Positions 1-9,670 of a DNA stretch of 64,000 nt are shown here, one piece after another. Positions within the stretch are counted from its first letter, which is position 1. Each line of letters begins with the position of its first letter. The position numbers and the translations under genes were made by a program. Source of the DNA: an uncultured SAR86 cluster bacterium (GTDB lineage Bacteria; Pseudomonadota; Gammaproteobacteria; Magnimaribacterales; Magnimaribacteraceae); NCBI GenBank assembly GCA_902574355.1, contig CACGNN010000002.1, positions 99,241 to 163,240 of the forward strand, in the 5' to 3' direction. Below the pieces are notes generated by a model. That model was given only the letters and a program-made list of their open reading frames with translations, did not search any database and was not told the DNA's origin.

Positions 1-137
1 GTAATGAACCACCAATCGGTGATGAGGATTACAGACCTATAGCTGGCAAATATCAGAATCTTAGAGCAACAACTATTTATGGTGGCAGTAATGAGATACA
101 GAGAAATATAATGGCTAAGGCAGTTTTAGGCTTATAG
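1..137 (+). CDS. acyl-CoA dehydrogenase, C-terminal end (partial)
   Basis: The frame is open from the window start to TAG at 135-137 and encodes the last 44 residues of a protein. The end reads IYGGSNEIQRNIMAKAVLGL, the typical C-terminal signature of FAD-dependent acyl-CoA dehydrogenases, where the YGGxxEIQ segment helps bind FAD across the subunit interface. These enzymes carry out the first oxidation of fatty acyl-CoA in beta-oxidation. A thiolase lies about 1.1 kb downstream, which fits a fatty-acid or related acyl-CoA degradation locus. The catalytic domain is outside the window, so substrate chain length cannot be judged. Confidence 0.85.
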   Translation, partial: NEPPIGDEDYRPIAGKYQNLRATTIYGGSNEIQRNIMAKAVLGL

Positions 138-139
138 TT

Positions 140-1198
140 ATGAAGTTATTAATAAGAGTGATCATCGCTTCATTAATTCTTGGAATTACTTCTTGGGTGA
201 TTATCCAATTACCTTCAGTACAAGATAGATTAATAGTAGTGGCATTCACTGCTCTTGGCTCAGCATCGAATAATTTACCTAAAGAAGATGCCTTAAGTGC
301 TGCTGTTTGTGGTTCAAGATCACCAATACCAAGTCCAGGAAGAGCAGAGACATGTATTCTGATTTCTGCTGGAGAAGATCTATTTGTGGTAGATATAGGT
401 GATGGAAGTAACGATAACCTTAGAAGTTGGAATATTAATTTTAGGAATATCGAGGCAGTTTTAATCACGCACTTACATTCGGATCACATTGCTGACTTGC
501 CTGGCCTTCATCAGAATGCGTGGGTTATAGGTGAACGTAGCTCAAAGTTAAAAGTTTTTGGTCCTGAAGGTGTTGATCAATTCACTCAAGGAATAGAAAT
601 GGCTTATGCGCATGATTATGTATTTCGTAATGAGCATCACGGTAATGCAATAGCGCCTTTGGAATTTGCAGGTTTTGATACCAGTGTAATAGATCTCAAT
701 AACCCAGTAATATTTGATAATGGTGAATTGAAAATAACAGCATTTAGGGTTGTTCATGAACCAATAGAGCCTGCTTTAGGTTTTAAATTTGAATACAAAG
801 GAAGATCTATAGTAATTACGGGAGACACCTCTTACACTCAAAGTGTCATTGACAATTCAATGAATGCTGATGTCTTGTTTCATGAAGCCCAAGCAAATCA
901 TATGTTGGCAGTTATGGAAAAGTCGTTAATGAGTCGCGGTGCACAGTTATTGGCAACAGTATTGGATGACATAACTACTTATCATACTACGTTAGTAGAA
1001 GCAGCGGAGATAGCTAATGAAGCCAATGTTAAAAAATTATTTTTTTATCATCTAACACCGGCGCCAAGAAATTATATTCAAGAAATTATGTTTGTGAGGG
1101 GAGTTGATCAGGTACGAGAAGAGTGGACTCTTGTAGATGATGGAACACTAGTAATATTGCCCGTTGGCTCTGAAGAGATAATCGTGACAAATATGTAG
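140..1198 (+). CDS. membrane-anchored or exported metallo-beta-lactamase-fold hydrolase
   Basis: This 352-residue protein has a hydrophobic N-terminal segment (about residues 3-25) that looks like a signal peptide or membrane anchor. The metal-binding signature THLHSDHIADL (about 109-119) is the HxHxDH motif of the metallo-beta-lactamase fold. VITGDTSYT supplies a likely metal-bridging Asp, and YHTT and FYHLTP carry further His residues. The overall pattern resembles RNase Z-like or arylsulfatase-like hydrolases rather than class B beta-lactamases. The substrate cannot be told from sequence. The ATG lies 2 bp after the stop of the acyl-CoA dehydrogenase, so the two are probably cotranscribed. 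Confidence 0.75.
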   Translation: MKLLIRVIIASLILGITSWVIIQLPSVQDRLIVVAFTALGSASNNLPKEDALSAAVCGSRSPIPSPGRAETCILISAGEDLFVVDIGDGSNDNLRSWNINFRNIEAVLITHLHSDHIADLPGLHQNAWVIGERSSKLKVFGPEGVDQFTQGIEMAYAHDYVFRNEHHGNAIAPLEFAGFDTSVIDLNNPVIFDNGELKITAFRVVHEPIEPALGFKFEYKGRSIVITGDTSYTQSVIDNSMNADVLFHEAQANHMLAVMEKSLMSRGAQLLATVLDDITTYHTTLVEAAEIANEANVKKLFFYHLTPAPRNYIQEIMFVRGVDQVREEWTLVDDGTLVILPVGSEEIIVTNM

Positions 1199-1280
1199 TT
1201 TGGTAGTTTTAATATAACTTGATTATTGAGATTCAGTAACCTAACATCACGTTCCCGGTTTTTATAAAAAAGGAGAATAT

Positions 1281-2474
1281 ATGCGTAATGCAGTAATTGT
1301 TGATAGTGTTAGAACAGGACTTGCCAAGTCATTTCGTGGTGGTTTTAATAACACTCGTGCAGATAATATGACAGCTCATATTGTGAATGCACTTTTAGAA
1401 AGGAATCCTAAGGTTGAAGCTTCTATGGTTGAAGACATCATTTTAGGTTGTGGTAGTCCAGAAGGAGCGCAAGGTCACAATATAGCTAGAAATGTTGCTG
1501 TACTTTCAAACCTTCCTATTGAAACTGGTGGAGTAACTATTAATCGTTACTGTTCTTCAGGTTTAAATTCAATAGCTATGGCGGCAACTCAAATCCAAAG
1601 CGGTTTCTATGATTGCATAATAGCCGGTGGAGTAGAGTCTATAAGCACTACTCAAGGCAAAGGTAATATGCATATGTATGTAAACGAAAAACTGGCTGAA
1701 GAAGTGCCGGGTATTTATCACGCTATGGGCACAACGGCAGAAGCTGTGGCAGACAGATATAGTGTCTCTAGAGAAGCACAAGATGAGTATGCTCTGTCAA
1801 GTCAACAAAGATGTGCAGCAGCCCAAGATTCTGGACTATATGATGACGAAATTATTCCTATGGATACTAAGATGATCCTCAAGAATAAAGAGACTGGAGC
1901 AGAGAAAGAGGTTGATGTAACTGTTGATAGAGATGATTGCAATAGACCAGAAACAACTCTTGAAGGCCTTTCAAGTTTAAATCCTGTTTTTAATCCTGAG
2001 AGTGGGTCTGTAACTGCAGGAAATTCTTCTCAATTATCTGATGGAGCTTCAGTAACATTAATAATGAGTGAAGAAAAAGCCAATGAATTGGGTCTTAAGC
2101 CTTTAGCTTATTTCAGAGGGTTTACTACAGTAGGTTGCCAACCAGATGAGATGGGAATAGGGCCAGTATACTCTATCCCTAAATTACTCGATTCTGCAGG
2201 ACTAACAATTGATGATATTGACCTATGGGAACTCAACGAAGCATTTGCTTCCCAGGTTGTATACATCAGAGATCAACTAAATCTACCCACCGAAAAACTT
2301 AATGTTAATGGCGGCTCTATTGCTATAGGACATCCATTTGGCATGACAGGCTCTAGGCAGGTGGGACACTTGGCGAGAGAACTGAAACGTAGAGGTGGAA
2401 AGTATGGGATTGTCACTATGTGCGTTGGCGGTGGAATGGGAGCTACAGGCTTATTTGAGTCTATCCCTGATTAA
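1281..2474 (+). CDS. acetyl-CoA acyltransferase (thiolase)
   Basis: The product is 397 residues, the usual thiolase length. It has the nucleophilic Cys in NRYCSSGLNS (about C90), the general-base His in GGSIAIGHPFGMTG (about H350) and the second catalytic Cys in MCVGGGMGAT (about C380). It cleaves 3-ketoacyl-CoA, or condenses acetyl-CoA in the reverse direction. A clear AGGAG ribosome binding site precedes the ATG. With the dehydrogenase upstream it suggests an acyl-CoA degradation cluster. Whether it is a FadA, FadI or AtoB type cannot be decided here, because no FadB or FadJ partner is in view. Confidence 0.88.
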   Translation: MRNAVIVDSVRTGLAKSFRGGFNNTRADNMTAHIVNALLERNPKVEASMVEDIILGCGSPEGAQGHNIARNVAVLSNLPIETGGVTINRYCSSGLNSIAMAATQIQSGFYDCIIAGGVESISTTQGKGNMHMYVNEKLAEEVPGIYHAMGTTAEAVADRYSVSREAQDEYALSSQQRCAAAQDSGLYDDEIIPMDTKMILKNKETGAEKEVDVTVDRDDCNRPETTLEGLSSLNPVFNPESGSVTAGNSSQLSDGASVTLIMSEEKANELGLKPLAYFRGFTTVGCQPDEMGIGPVYSIPKLLDSAGLTIDDIDLWELNEAFASQVVYIRDQLNLPTEKLNVNGGSIAIGHPFGMTGSRQVGHLARELKRRGGKYGIVTMCVGGGMGATGLFESIPD

Positions 2475-2498
2475 TAAACTATTGTCTAAGGAGTAACC

Positions 2499-3425
2499 TT
2501 GGACGAGCATTTATTAATTCATGAATACTTTTCCGACATTGGCTCGGCCTTTCTGGCCGAGCACAATGTTGATATTGCAGTAGGAGACGATGCTTCAGTC
2601 ATCTCTTCAAATAGTAATACCCAACAAATTAATTCTTTAGATACGTCAATAGAAGGGGTACATTTTTTAAGCTCTATGTCGCCAGAAGATATAGCTTATA
2701 GATCATGCGTGATAGCTTTAAGTGATCTGGCTGCTTGCGGGGCTCGACCAAAATGGTACTCAATAGCTCTTACTTTGCCTCAAGTAGAGCATAGCTGGCT
2801 AAATGGCTTCTCAGTAGGATTACAAAAGTTTTCTGATGAGTATAAGATTCCTCTTATTGGTGGAGACACAACAAAAGGAAAACTTTCAATTACTGTTCAA
2901 GTGATGGGCGAAGTTGATTCTAATAAAGCCATTCTTCGCTCCACTGCCAAAGAAAATCAATTGATATTCGTCAGTGGAATTATTGGCAATGCTTATTTAG
3001 GCCTAAAAGAACTAAGTGACAATTTAGGTACTGATTCTTTCTCCAAAGCTTATTTAGCTCCAAAAGCACAAATAGATCTTGGCTTAAAACTATCTAATAT
3101 TGCTACCGCATGCATAGATATCTCCGATGGTTTATTGCAGGATTTAAATCTAATTTGCCAATCGAGTAATGTAGGCGCTGAAATTTATCTAGAGAAGATA
3201 CCAACATCCATTTCAGAAAAATCTCTAGAACTTATCAATTCAGGTGATGACTATGAATTATGTTTTACTGTTGATGAAGATAAGTATGAGGAATTAATGG
3301 ATGTCTCTAAGATTTTAAATATCCCAATAACATTGATCGGAAAAACAAGTCCTTCAAAAGACCTTGTTCTTTATGATGTTGATAATAAGATAGTTGAATT
3401 GAATTCTGGTTATAGTCATTTTTAG
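2499..3425 (+). CDS. thiL: thiamine-monophosphate kinase
   Basis: ThiL phosphorylates thiamine monophosphate to thiamine diphosphate with ATP. The 308-residue protein has the family landmarks: IAVGDDASVI near the N terminus (metal and phosphate binding), SLDTSIEGVHF, ALSDLAACGARP, IGGDTTKG and CIDISDGLLQDL. The start is TTG, placed 5 bp after a good AAGGAG ribosome binding site at 2488-2493. No ATG lies nearby in frame. It ends 1 bp before pgpA, the common thiL-pgpA pairing of Gammaproteobacteria. The cofactor made here is used by Dxs, encoded just downstream on the other strand. Confidence 0.9.
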   Translation: MDEHLLIHEYFSDIGSAFLAEHNVDIAVGDDASVISSNSNTQQINSLDTSIEGVHFLSSMSPEDIAYRSCVIALSDLAACGARPKWYSIALTLPQVEHSWLNGFSVGLQKFSDEYKIPLIGGDTTKGKLSITVQVMGEVDSNKAILRSTAKENQLIFVSGIIGNAYLGLKELSDNLGTDSFSKAYLAPKAQIDLGLKLSNIATACIDISDGLLQDLNLICQSSNVGAEIYLEKIPTSISEKSLELINSGDDYELCFTVDEDKYEELMDVSKILNIPITLIGKTSPSKDLVLYDVDNKIVELNSGYSHF

Positions 3426-3426
3426 T

Positions 3427-3909
3427 ATGAATCTGAGAAACCCTCTTTCATGGCTATCATTAGGATTCGGTTCAGGATTATCACCAATTGCACCAGGTAC
3501 TATGGGAAGCTTGGTTGCGTTGATAATTTACTATTTCTTTTTCAATAGCTTGGCTGCTTCCTTAACAAATAGTTTCATCTTTCTTACATTCATAATGATT
3601 AGTTTTTTAATAGGTATTTACATATACCCAAAAACTGTTGAGAAAGATGATGACCCCGGTAGTTTCGTATGGGATGAATTTGTAGGTATGTGGGTAGCTT
3701 GCTTGCCGCTTTCATATCTTGAGAGTTCTTTTCCATGGTTATTGATTTCATTCTTTCTATTTCGTTTATTCGATATCTGGAAACCCTTAGGCATTAGAAC
3801 CTTCGATAAAGGACATGGAGCTTTTAATGTAATGATTGATGACGTGATTGCAGGTATTTATTCAGCTGTTTTAATTATTTTTCTATCTACTTTTTTTAAT
3901 TACATTTAA
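3427..3909 (+). CDS. pgpA: phosphatidylglycerophosphatase A
   Basis: PgpA dephosphorylates phosphatidylglycerophosphate to phosphatidylglycerol at the inner membrane. The 160-residue protein has the expected GSGLSPIAPGTMGSL motif near the N terminus, the acidic DDPGSFVWDEFVG motif in the middle and several hydrophobic segments. The C-terminal part (DKGHGAFNVMIDDVIAGI) is also typical. It follows thiL directly and is likely translated from the same mRNA. It works one step after PgsA, which is encoded at 41143. Confidence 0.9.
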   Translation: MNLRNPLSWLSLGFGSGLSPIAPGTMGSLVALIIYYFFFNSLAASLTNSFIFLTFIMISFLIGIYIYPKTVEKDDDPGSFVWDEFVGMWVACLPLSYLESSFPWLLISFFLFRLFDIWKPLGIRTFDKGHGAFNVMIDDVIAGIYSAVLIIFLSTFFNYI

Positions 3910-3942
3910 GAATTCTCAAGTAAAATACCTAATCCAAAAATT

Positions 3943-4533
3943 ATGTCTATTGAAAAAAAAGCTGAAGCTAAATTACCAACTCACTGGGGTGATTTTTCTG
4001 TAATTGCTTATGAAGATCCTAAATTAGGGGAAGAGCACTTACTTCTCTATTTAGGAGAGCTTCAAAATGATTCTCTGCTGAGAATTCATTCTCAATGTTT
4101 GACCGGAGATGCTTTATATAGCTTAAAGTGTGATTGTGGCTCTCAACTTGCCCAAGCTATGCAGACAATTGCAAAAGAAGGTCATGGGATGATTATTTAC
4201 ATGGCACAAGAGGGTAGAGGCATTGGTCTTGTGAATAAAATTAGAGCTTATGAACTCCAAGATAAAGGGTTAAATACAATTGAAGCGAATGAAGCCCTAG
4301 GATTTGCCGCTGATGAGAGAGATTATTCATATTGCAAAGAGATACTTTCATCTGTTGGAATTTCTTCTGTAAAACTAATGACTAATAATCCTGCAAAAAT
4401 TAAGGGATTAGAGGATGTGGGCATTGAAGTGTCAGAAAGAATATCTATTGAAATTGAACCTAATGAACACAATGAAGATTATCTAAAGATTAAAGCAAAA
4501 TATATGGGCCATATACTAACTGATTCAGATTAG
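3943..4533 (+). CDS. ribA: GTP cyclohydrolase II
   Basis: RibA opens GTP to a pyrimidine diamine, formate and pyrophosphate, the first step of riboflavin synthesis. The 196-residue protein matches stand-alone RibA in length. Zinc-ligand cysteines are visible at C52, C63 and C65 (HSQCLTGDALYSLKCDCGS). The active-site stretch YMAQEGRGIGLVNKIRAYEL and the NTIEANEALGF motif are intact. No RibB domain is fused to it. The stop overlaps the end of convergent dxs by 9 bp, leaving no room for a terminator between them. Confidence 0.93.
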   Translation: MSIEKKAEAKLPTHWGDFSVIAYEDPKLGEEHLLLYLGELQNDSLLRIHSQCLTGDALYSLKCDCGSQLAQAMQTIAKEGHGMIIYMAQEGRGIGLVNKIRAYELQDKGLNTIEANEALGFAADERDYSYCKEILSSVGISSVKLMTNNPAKIKGLEDVGIEVSERISIEIEPNEHNEDYLKIKAKYMGHILTDSD

Positions 4534-6423
4534 TTTCAATTTTTCTTTTATAGACTTTTCTACACCATTTGCATCTAATCCATTAAGAATCTTTTGTTGT
4601 TCTTGATCTCCATGCTCTATAAATTCGTCCGGAAGGCCTATATTAAGTATTTTTGCGCTTGAATTTAATTTTATGAGATGCTCATTGACTGCTGAACCAG
4701 CTCCCCCAGCCATTACGTTGTCTTCGATGGTAACTATAAGTTTATAATTATTACTTATTTCTTCCATAAGGTTCTCATCTAAAGGTTTAATAAATCTCAT
4801 ATCAACTACTCTTGCGTTAAGCTTTTTGCCAGCTATCATGGCAGATTCAAGCAGACTGCCGAAAGAAAGAATAATAACTTCTTTCTCGTCAGAATTAATT
4901 ACTGTAAAACTTTTTCCTATTTCTATAGTTTCTTCGTTCTTAGAATAATCTATTCCTCTTCCAGTTCCTCTCGGATATCTAATTGCGACAGGCCCTGAGT
5001 GGTCATAACCGGTGTTAAACATTTTCCATGCTATTGACTCATCTGAAGGAGCCATTATCACCATGTTTGGAATACATCTCATGTAAGACAAATCAAAAGC
5101 CCCATGATGTGTAGCTCCATCTAATCCAACTAAGCCTGCTCTATCTATAGCGAATAGAACATCTAAATTTTGTAACGCTACATCATGTATGAGTTGATCA
5201 TAAGCTCTTTGTAAGAAAGTGCTATATATTGCGACAACAGGTTTCATTCCTTCGCAAGCTAGCCCTGCAGCAAAACTGACACTATGTTGTTCAGCTATGG
5301 CTACATCATAATATCTATCAGGAAACTCTCTAGAGAATTCAATCATTCCTGATCCTTCTCCCATAGCAGGAGTGATTGCAACAAGCCTTTCATCTTTGTT
5401 TGCTTTAAAAGATAACCATTCTCCAAATATCTTTGAGTAAGAGGGGGGCTTTTTCGGTTCTGCACTTTTATCATTTACAAGGTCTTCCTGCTTTATTTTA
5501 TTAATTGCATGAAAACCTATCGGATCATCTTCAGCAGGAGCAAAACCTTTACCTTTAGTTGTAATGACATGAAGGAATTTTGGTCCATTTATATGTTTCA
5601 AATCATCTAATATATTTATTAATCCATTGGTATCATGTCCGTCTACTGGTCCAAAGTATTCGAAACCTAATTCTTCAAATAATGAACCAGGAGCAACCAT
5701 TCCTTTCGCATGTATTTCTGCCTTCCTGGCAAATTCTTTTGCGCGAGGCACATAAGTTAAAACATTTTTCCCACCTTCTCTGATTCTATTATAAGTTTTA
5801 CTTGCCCATATACGTGCGAGGTAATTCCTTAATCCACCTATGTTTTCTGAAATAGACATTTGATTATCATTTAGAATAACTAGCAGATTTTTATCTATAG
5901 AGCCAGCATGAGCTAAAGCTTCATAAGCCATACCGGCAGTCATTGCTCCATCTCCAATCACCGCAGTGACATGCCTTTTTTCATTTTTCTTATCCGCTCC
6001 TGTGATCATTCCAAGCGCTGCGCTAATTGAAGTACTAGAGTGGCCAACTCCAAAAGTGTCATATTCACTTTCGGACCTTACGGGAAAGGGCGCTAGTCCA
6101 TTATTCTGACGCATGCTTTCCATCGCATCCTTTCTTCCGGTTAATATTTTATGAGGATATGTCTGATGTCCAACGTCCCAGACAATCCTATCATCAGGCG
6201 TTTCAAATTTGTAATGTAGGGCTAATGTTAATTCAATAACTCCAAGTCCTGCACCAAAATGCCCGCCCGTCTTCCCTACTGTGTACAGGAGGAATTCCCT
6301 TAGTTCATCTGCTATTTGTGGTATCTGAGATTGTTTAAGCTTTCTAAGATCTTTAGGCGAATTAATATTTTTTAGCAGCTCTGAAATAGGCTCATCAGTT
6401 GGTATGGAATCGAAAATTTTCAC
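4525..6423 (-). CDS. dxs: 1-deoxy-D-xylulose-5-phosphate synthase
   Basis: Dxs condenses pyruvate and glyceraldehyde-3-phosphate, the first step of the methylerythritol phosphate isoprenoid route, using thiamine diphosphate. The 632-residue protein is full length. It shows GHFGAGLGVIELTLALHY, WDVGHQTYPHKILTGR, the cofactor motif VIGDGAMTAGMAYEAL, the catalytic Glu in VAIAEQHSVSFAAGLA, and a C-terminal transketolase domain. It is the last gene of an xseB-ispA-dxs operon, the same order as in Escherichia, and starts 3 bp after ispA. Confidence 0.95.
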   Translation of the reverse strand: MKIFDSIPTDEPISELLKNINSPKDLRKLKQSQIPQIADELREFLLYTVGKTGGHFGAGLGVIELTLALHYKFETPDDRIVWDVGHQTYPHKILTGRKDAMESMRQNNGLAPFPVRSESEYDTFGVGHSSTSISAALGMITGADKKNEKRHVTAVIGDGAMTAGMAYEALAHAGSIDKNLLVILNDNQMSISENIGGLRNYLARIWASKTYNRIREGGKNVLTYVPRAKEFARKAEIHAKGMVAPGSLFEELGFEYFGPVDGHDTNGLINILDDLKHINGPKFLHVITTKGKGFAPAEDDPIGFHAINKIKQEDLVNDKSAEPKKPPSYSKIFGEWLSFKANKDERLVAITPAMGEGSGMIEFSREFPDRYYDVAIAEQHSVSFAAGLACEGMKPVVAIYSTFLQRAYDQLIHDVALQNLDVLFAIDRAGLVGLDGATHHGAFDLSYMRCIPNMVIMAPSDESIAWKMFNTGYDHSGPVAIRYPRGTGRGIDYSKNEETIEIGKSFTVINSDEKEVIILSFGSLLESAMIAGKKLNARVVDMRFIKPLDENLMEEISNNYKLIVTIEDNVMAGGAGSAVNEHLIKLNSSAKILNIGLPDEFIEHGDQEQQKILNGLDANGVEKSIKEKLKLI

Positions 6424-6426
6424 AAT

Positions 6427-7296
6427 TTAAGTTTTTCTTGAAACAATATAGTCAGCTAATTTGCACAGATTATCAGTATTTCTTTCTAATAGTTGAAGTT
6501 TTTCTTTTGCTTCTTTGGCCAAGTCAATAGCTCTGAACTTCGAGTTTTCAATACCGACAATAGATGGATAAGTGTGTTTATCTTTTTCAACATCAGAGCC
6601 TTGGTCTTTTCCACTCAAAGTCGAAGGAGATTCAATATCAATAATGTCGTCTTGAATCTGAAATGCTAGACCAATTTTATCTCCATATTCAATGAGCGAC
6701 TCTATTTCTTGCTTCCTCAAGTTAGATAATATTCCAGCAGTCTCAATTGAAGATTGAATTAACCGTCCTGTCTTTTGGGAATGCATTATCTCTAAAGATT
6801 CAACATCTTTAATATCATAAGAATGAATATCTTTTATCTGACCACCAACCATGCCTTCATAGCCACAAGCCTCTGCCAAGCTTTTAATTATGGATAATTT
6901 GTTTCTATCCGAAATATTTATTGTTGTCACCAACTCGAAAGCGAGAGGCTGTAAAGCATCTCCTGCAAGTATTGCAGTCGCTTCGTCATATTTTTTATGG
7001 GTAGTTGGCCTACCTCTTCTTAGGTCATCATCATCCATAGACGGCAAATCATCATGAATTAGCGAGTAACAATGTATAGTTTCAACCGATGCAGCTAATA
7101 TATCTAGTGAATCATTTTCGGCATTTCCCAATTCCCCGATCAGGTAAACTAATATTGGTCTAAGCCTTTTTCCACCACCTAAAACAGAATAACGTATAGC
7201 TTCTGATAGAATTGAGCCATCAGAAGGCAATAAACTCTCTAACTTGGAATTGATTCTATTTTGATAAGAAGTTAAGAGCTTCTCAAATTCAGGCAT
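6427..7296 (-). CDS. ispA: polyprenyl diphosphate synthase, farnesyl type
   Basis: IspA chains isopentenyl diphosphate onto allylic primers to make farnesyl diphosphate. The 289-residue protein has the first aspartate-rich motif as DDLPSMDDDDLRRGRPT (about residue 78 on) and the second as DDIIDIE. The GGKRLRPIL segment for substrate phosphate binding is near residue 37. The motif arrangement fits a short-chain (C15) synthase. The start overlaps the end of xseB by 8 bp, indicating translational coupling. Confidence 0.93.
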   Translation of the reverse strand: MPEFEKLLTSYQNRINSKLESLLPSDGSILSEAIRYSVLGGGKRLRPILVYLIGELGNAENDSLDILAASVETIHCYSLIHDDLPSMDDDDLRRGRPTTHKKYDEATAILAGDALQPLAFELVTTINISDRNKLSIIKSLAEACGYEGMVGGQIKDIHSYDIKDVESLEIMHSQKTGRLIQSSIETAGILSNLRKQEIESLIEYGDKIGLAFQIQDDIIDIESPSTLSGKDQGSDVEKDKHTYPSIVGIENSKFRAIDLAKEAKEKLQLLERNTDNLCKLADYIVSRKT

Positions 7297-7519
7297 CTTT
7301 TAATGGAGTTGTTTTAAGTTCTCCATCTTCTTCAATCAATTTTTGAACTTGTAACTCAGCTTGCGATAGCTTCTCCTGACATTGTCTAGCCAGTTTTATT
7401 CCTTTCTCAAATGACTTGAGAGAATTCTCTAAACTTAAATCTCCAGATTCTAAATCTTCGACTATAGATTCAAGCTCTTCGAGGGCTTTTTCAAAATTTA
7501 TATCAACTTTCTTATTCAT
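7289..7519 (-). CDS. xseB: exodeoxyribonuclease VII small subunit
   Basis: This small 76-residue acidic helical protein contains NFEKALEELESIVEDLESG and LEESLKSFEKG-like segments (here LENSLKSFEKGIKLAR), the signature of the XseB family. Several small subunits assemble on XseA to form exonuclease VII, which degrades single-stranded DNA. It is the first gene of the xseB-ispA-dxs run and begins 9 bp after the stop of the TonB receptor gene on the same strand. Confidence 0.92.
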   Translation of the reverse strand: MNKKVDINFEKALEELESIVEDLESGDLSLENSLKSFEKGIKLARQCQEKLSQAELQVQKLIEEDGELKTTPLKDA

Positions 7520-7528
7520 TGTGGCTCA

Positions 7529-9580
7529 TTAAAATATATATTCTAAACCAATATAGAATTCTCTTGGTAAACCTGGAAAATATCTATCTCCGCCAAACGC
7601 ATTGTAGTCAGCTCTCTCAGCATAAGCTTTATCAAATATGTTCTCGACCCTTATGTACGTTTTGAAAGTATTACTCATGTTTCTGGTAAATCTAGCATGG
7701 TACAAGGTGTGTCCCTCATATTCATGAAGATTTGCTGCATCAGTATAGTAAGAACTCATATGCTCAATTTCAAAAGCAAACGAAGTATCTTCGTTAAAAT
7801 TTGAATTTAAGATTAAGTTAGCCATCATTCTAGGAGCTGTATCAATCTCATTACCGACTCTTATTTTCTCTCTCATTGAAGTATCGGTTTCAAAGTCATA
7901 CTTATGATCTCCATAGGTAATGTTTGTACTAATAGTATTATTTGAACTGATGAGCCAATCTAGACTCAATTCAATACCTTTATGATCAGTTTTTCCATTA
8001 TCTACGATAAAATTCTGCGAATCTCTGAAGATAGAGTTTTTCTTTTTACTTTGATAGAGGCTTAGAGATCCACTCAATGATTGCCAATCATATCTACTGC
8101 CTACTTCCAACATGGTTAAAGTTTCCGAGTCGAGATCAGTAACATTCTGCTTTTTTTGCAATCTGTATGCTTCATTAATTTGTGGAGGTCTGAACCCTAA
8201 ACTAATTTGGGCAAAATAATTGACCGATTCGTAGTTTGTTATGATGCCAATCCTGGCACTTATCTCATTGAAGTCATCTTTTCTATCTGAGGGTCTATTA
8301 TAATAACAACCTCCAAATCCACATTTAGTGCCATCTTCTCTGGTATTGCCACTGATCATATTATTTGAGTAGTCATACTCAATAAATTCAGCTCTAGTAT
8401 CAGCAAATAGGTAAAGATTTTTATTTAGAATGTAGTCTTCTATTCCTGCAAATACTGCAATAACAGTTGAATCCACTTCATAGTCATAATGCTTGCCTTG
8501 TGGTCTTGTGGCATTATTAAAAGCAGAGCTAGTAGTTAAAGCATCTTTTTGTGTTTCTGTCAGTTCAACCTTAGCAAAATCTAGCTGTAAGCCTTGTACA
8601 AAAGTAAAAGAGCTGTACTCTGAAATTCTTTGCAGATTTATCCCGAGACTTTTATGGTTATTCTCTTCAAGGGGAGTTCCTGGAAGGAAGTGTTGAAAAA
8701 ACTTCATATCATTACTTCGTATGTACGAGGTAATTGAATTAACAGTATTTTTGTCTTCTTTTGTTAATCTTAAAGATACTCTTTGTGAATTAGCATCTCG
8801 ATATGCATCAGGATTAAAATTTCTCCTGCTAAACTCTTCATTTTTATAAGAATCCAAACCATTTACATATCCAGCAGTTTCTTGATTTAGATTTGTGAGT
8901 GTTGCTTTCAAAGCTGCATCCCATGAAGAGAGTGAAAAAATAGATTGGATTTTAATTTTTTGTTGATCGTACCCTGATTTATCCCTAAAGCCATCATTAT
9001 TGACAAAGTGACCATCAAAGCTCCAATTCTCTTGATTACTTGTTCTGATCTTAAAGTTTTTGTAGTTATTTGGCCCGACGTTTGTATAGAACTTATTTTC
9101 TGAGGTTATAGGTTTTGAGAGTATATTTATTACACCATGCATTGCATTGGCACCATATCTTGCGCTAGCTGGTCCAGTAATAGTCTCTACACCTGAAGCC
9201 ATTTCAAAAAATGTTTCAAATAATCCATTAACATTACAAAATCCAGTTGGCCTTACTGGAAGACCATCCTCTAATACAAGGAAAGAGCCACAAGCCCCCG
9301 GTCCAGTTAACACAGGAGATCGTATAGCAGTCAAATGTTCTTGACCTGACCCTCTACTAATCCAGAGTCCAGGAGACCTTCTAAAAATCTGTTTAGGATG
9401 CTGTGCATCTAGATCATCAAGTTCTTTTTCACTTATTGAAGTAATGGATTGATTATCTGACCAGCCATTTAGGCTTGATAGCTTCTTTTCTAGAATGACT
9501 ATCTCCTGAATTTCTTCAGAAAACACAATTCCTGAACATAGCGATAAAATAAAAGATATGAGTGTTAATTTTTTAGCCAT
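7529..9580 (-). CDS. TonB-dependent outer-membrane receptor
   Basis: The 683-residue protein begins with a signal peptide (about residues 1-21). A TonB-box-like stretch EEIQEIVIL follows, then a plug domain with the classic VETITGPASARYGANAMHGVINI segment (about 130-152). The rest is a 22-strand-type beta-barrel ending in an aromatic residue (GLEYIF). It imports a scarce ligand with TonB energy. The ligand (siderophore, sugar, cobalamin or other) cannot be read from sequence, and no dedicated uptake genes adjoin it. It lies downstream of the RND genes with an 85-90 bp gap. Confidence 0.88.
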   Translation of the reverse strand: MAKKLTLISFILSLCSGIVFSEEIQEIVILEKKLSSLNGWSDNQSITSISEKELDDLDAQHPKQIFRRSPGLWISRGSGQEHLTAIRSPVLTGPGACGSFLVLEDGLPVRPTGFCNVNGLFETFFEMASGVETITGPASARYGANAMHGVINILSKPITSENKFYTNVGPNNYKNFKIRTSNQENWSFDGHFVNNDGFRDKSGYDQQKIKIQSIFSLSSWDAALKATLTNLNQETAGYVNGLDSYKNEEFSRRNFNPDAYRDANSQRVSLRLTKEDKNTVNSITSYIRSNDMKFFQHFLPGTPLEENNHKSLGINLQRISEYSSFTFVQGLQLDFAKVELTETQKDALTTSSAFNNATRPQGKHYDYEVDSTVIAVFAGIEDYILNKNLYLFADTRAEFIEYDYSNNMISGNTREDGTKCGFGGCYYNRPSDRKDDFNEISARIGIITNYESVNYFAQISLGFRPPQINEAYRLQKKQNVTDLDSETLTMLEVGSRYDWQSLSGSLSLYQSKKKNSIFRDSQNFIVDNGKTDHKGIELSLDWLISSNNTISTNITYGDHKYDFETDTSMREKIRVGNEIDTAPRMMANLILNSNFNEDTSFAFEIEHMSSYYTDAANLHEYEGHTLYHARFTRNMSNTFKTYIRVENIFDKAYAERADYNAFGGDRYFPGLPREFYIGLEYIF

Positions 9581-9670
9581 TTATATTCCCTATCTTAAGA
9601 ATGACTTAGCGAAAGTCCATTTAAGACCACATCATAACGCAGAACTAGAAGAAGTAAGGTTGTTTGTTTG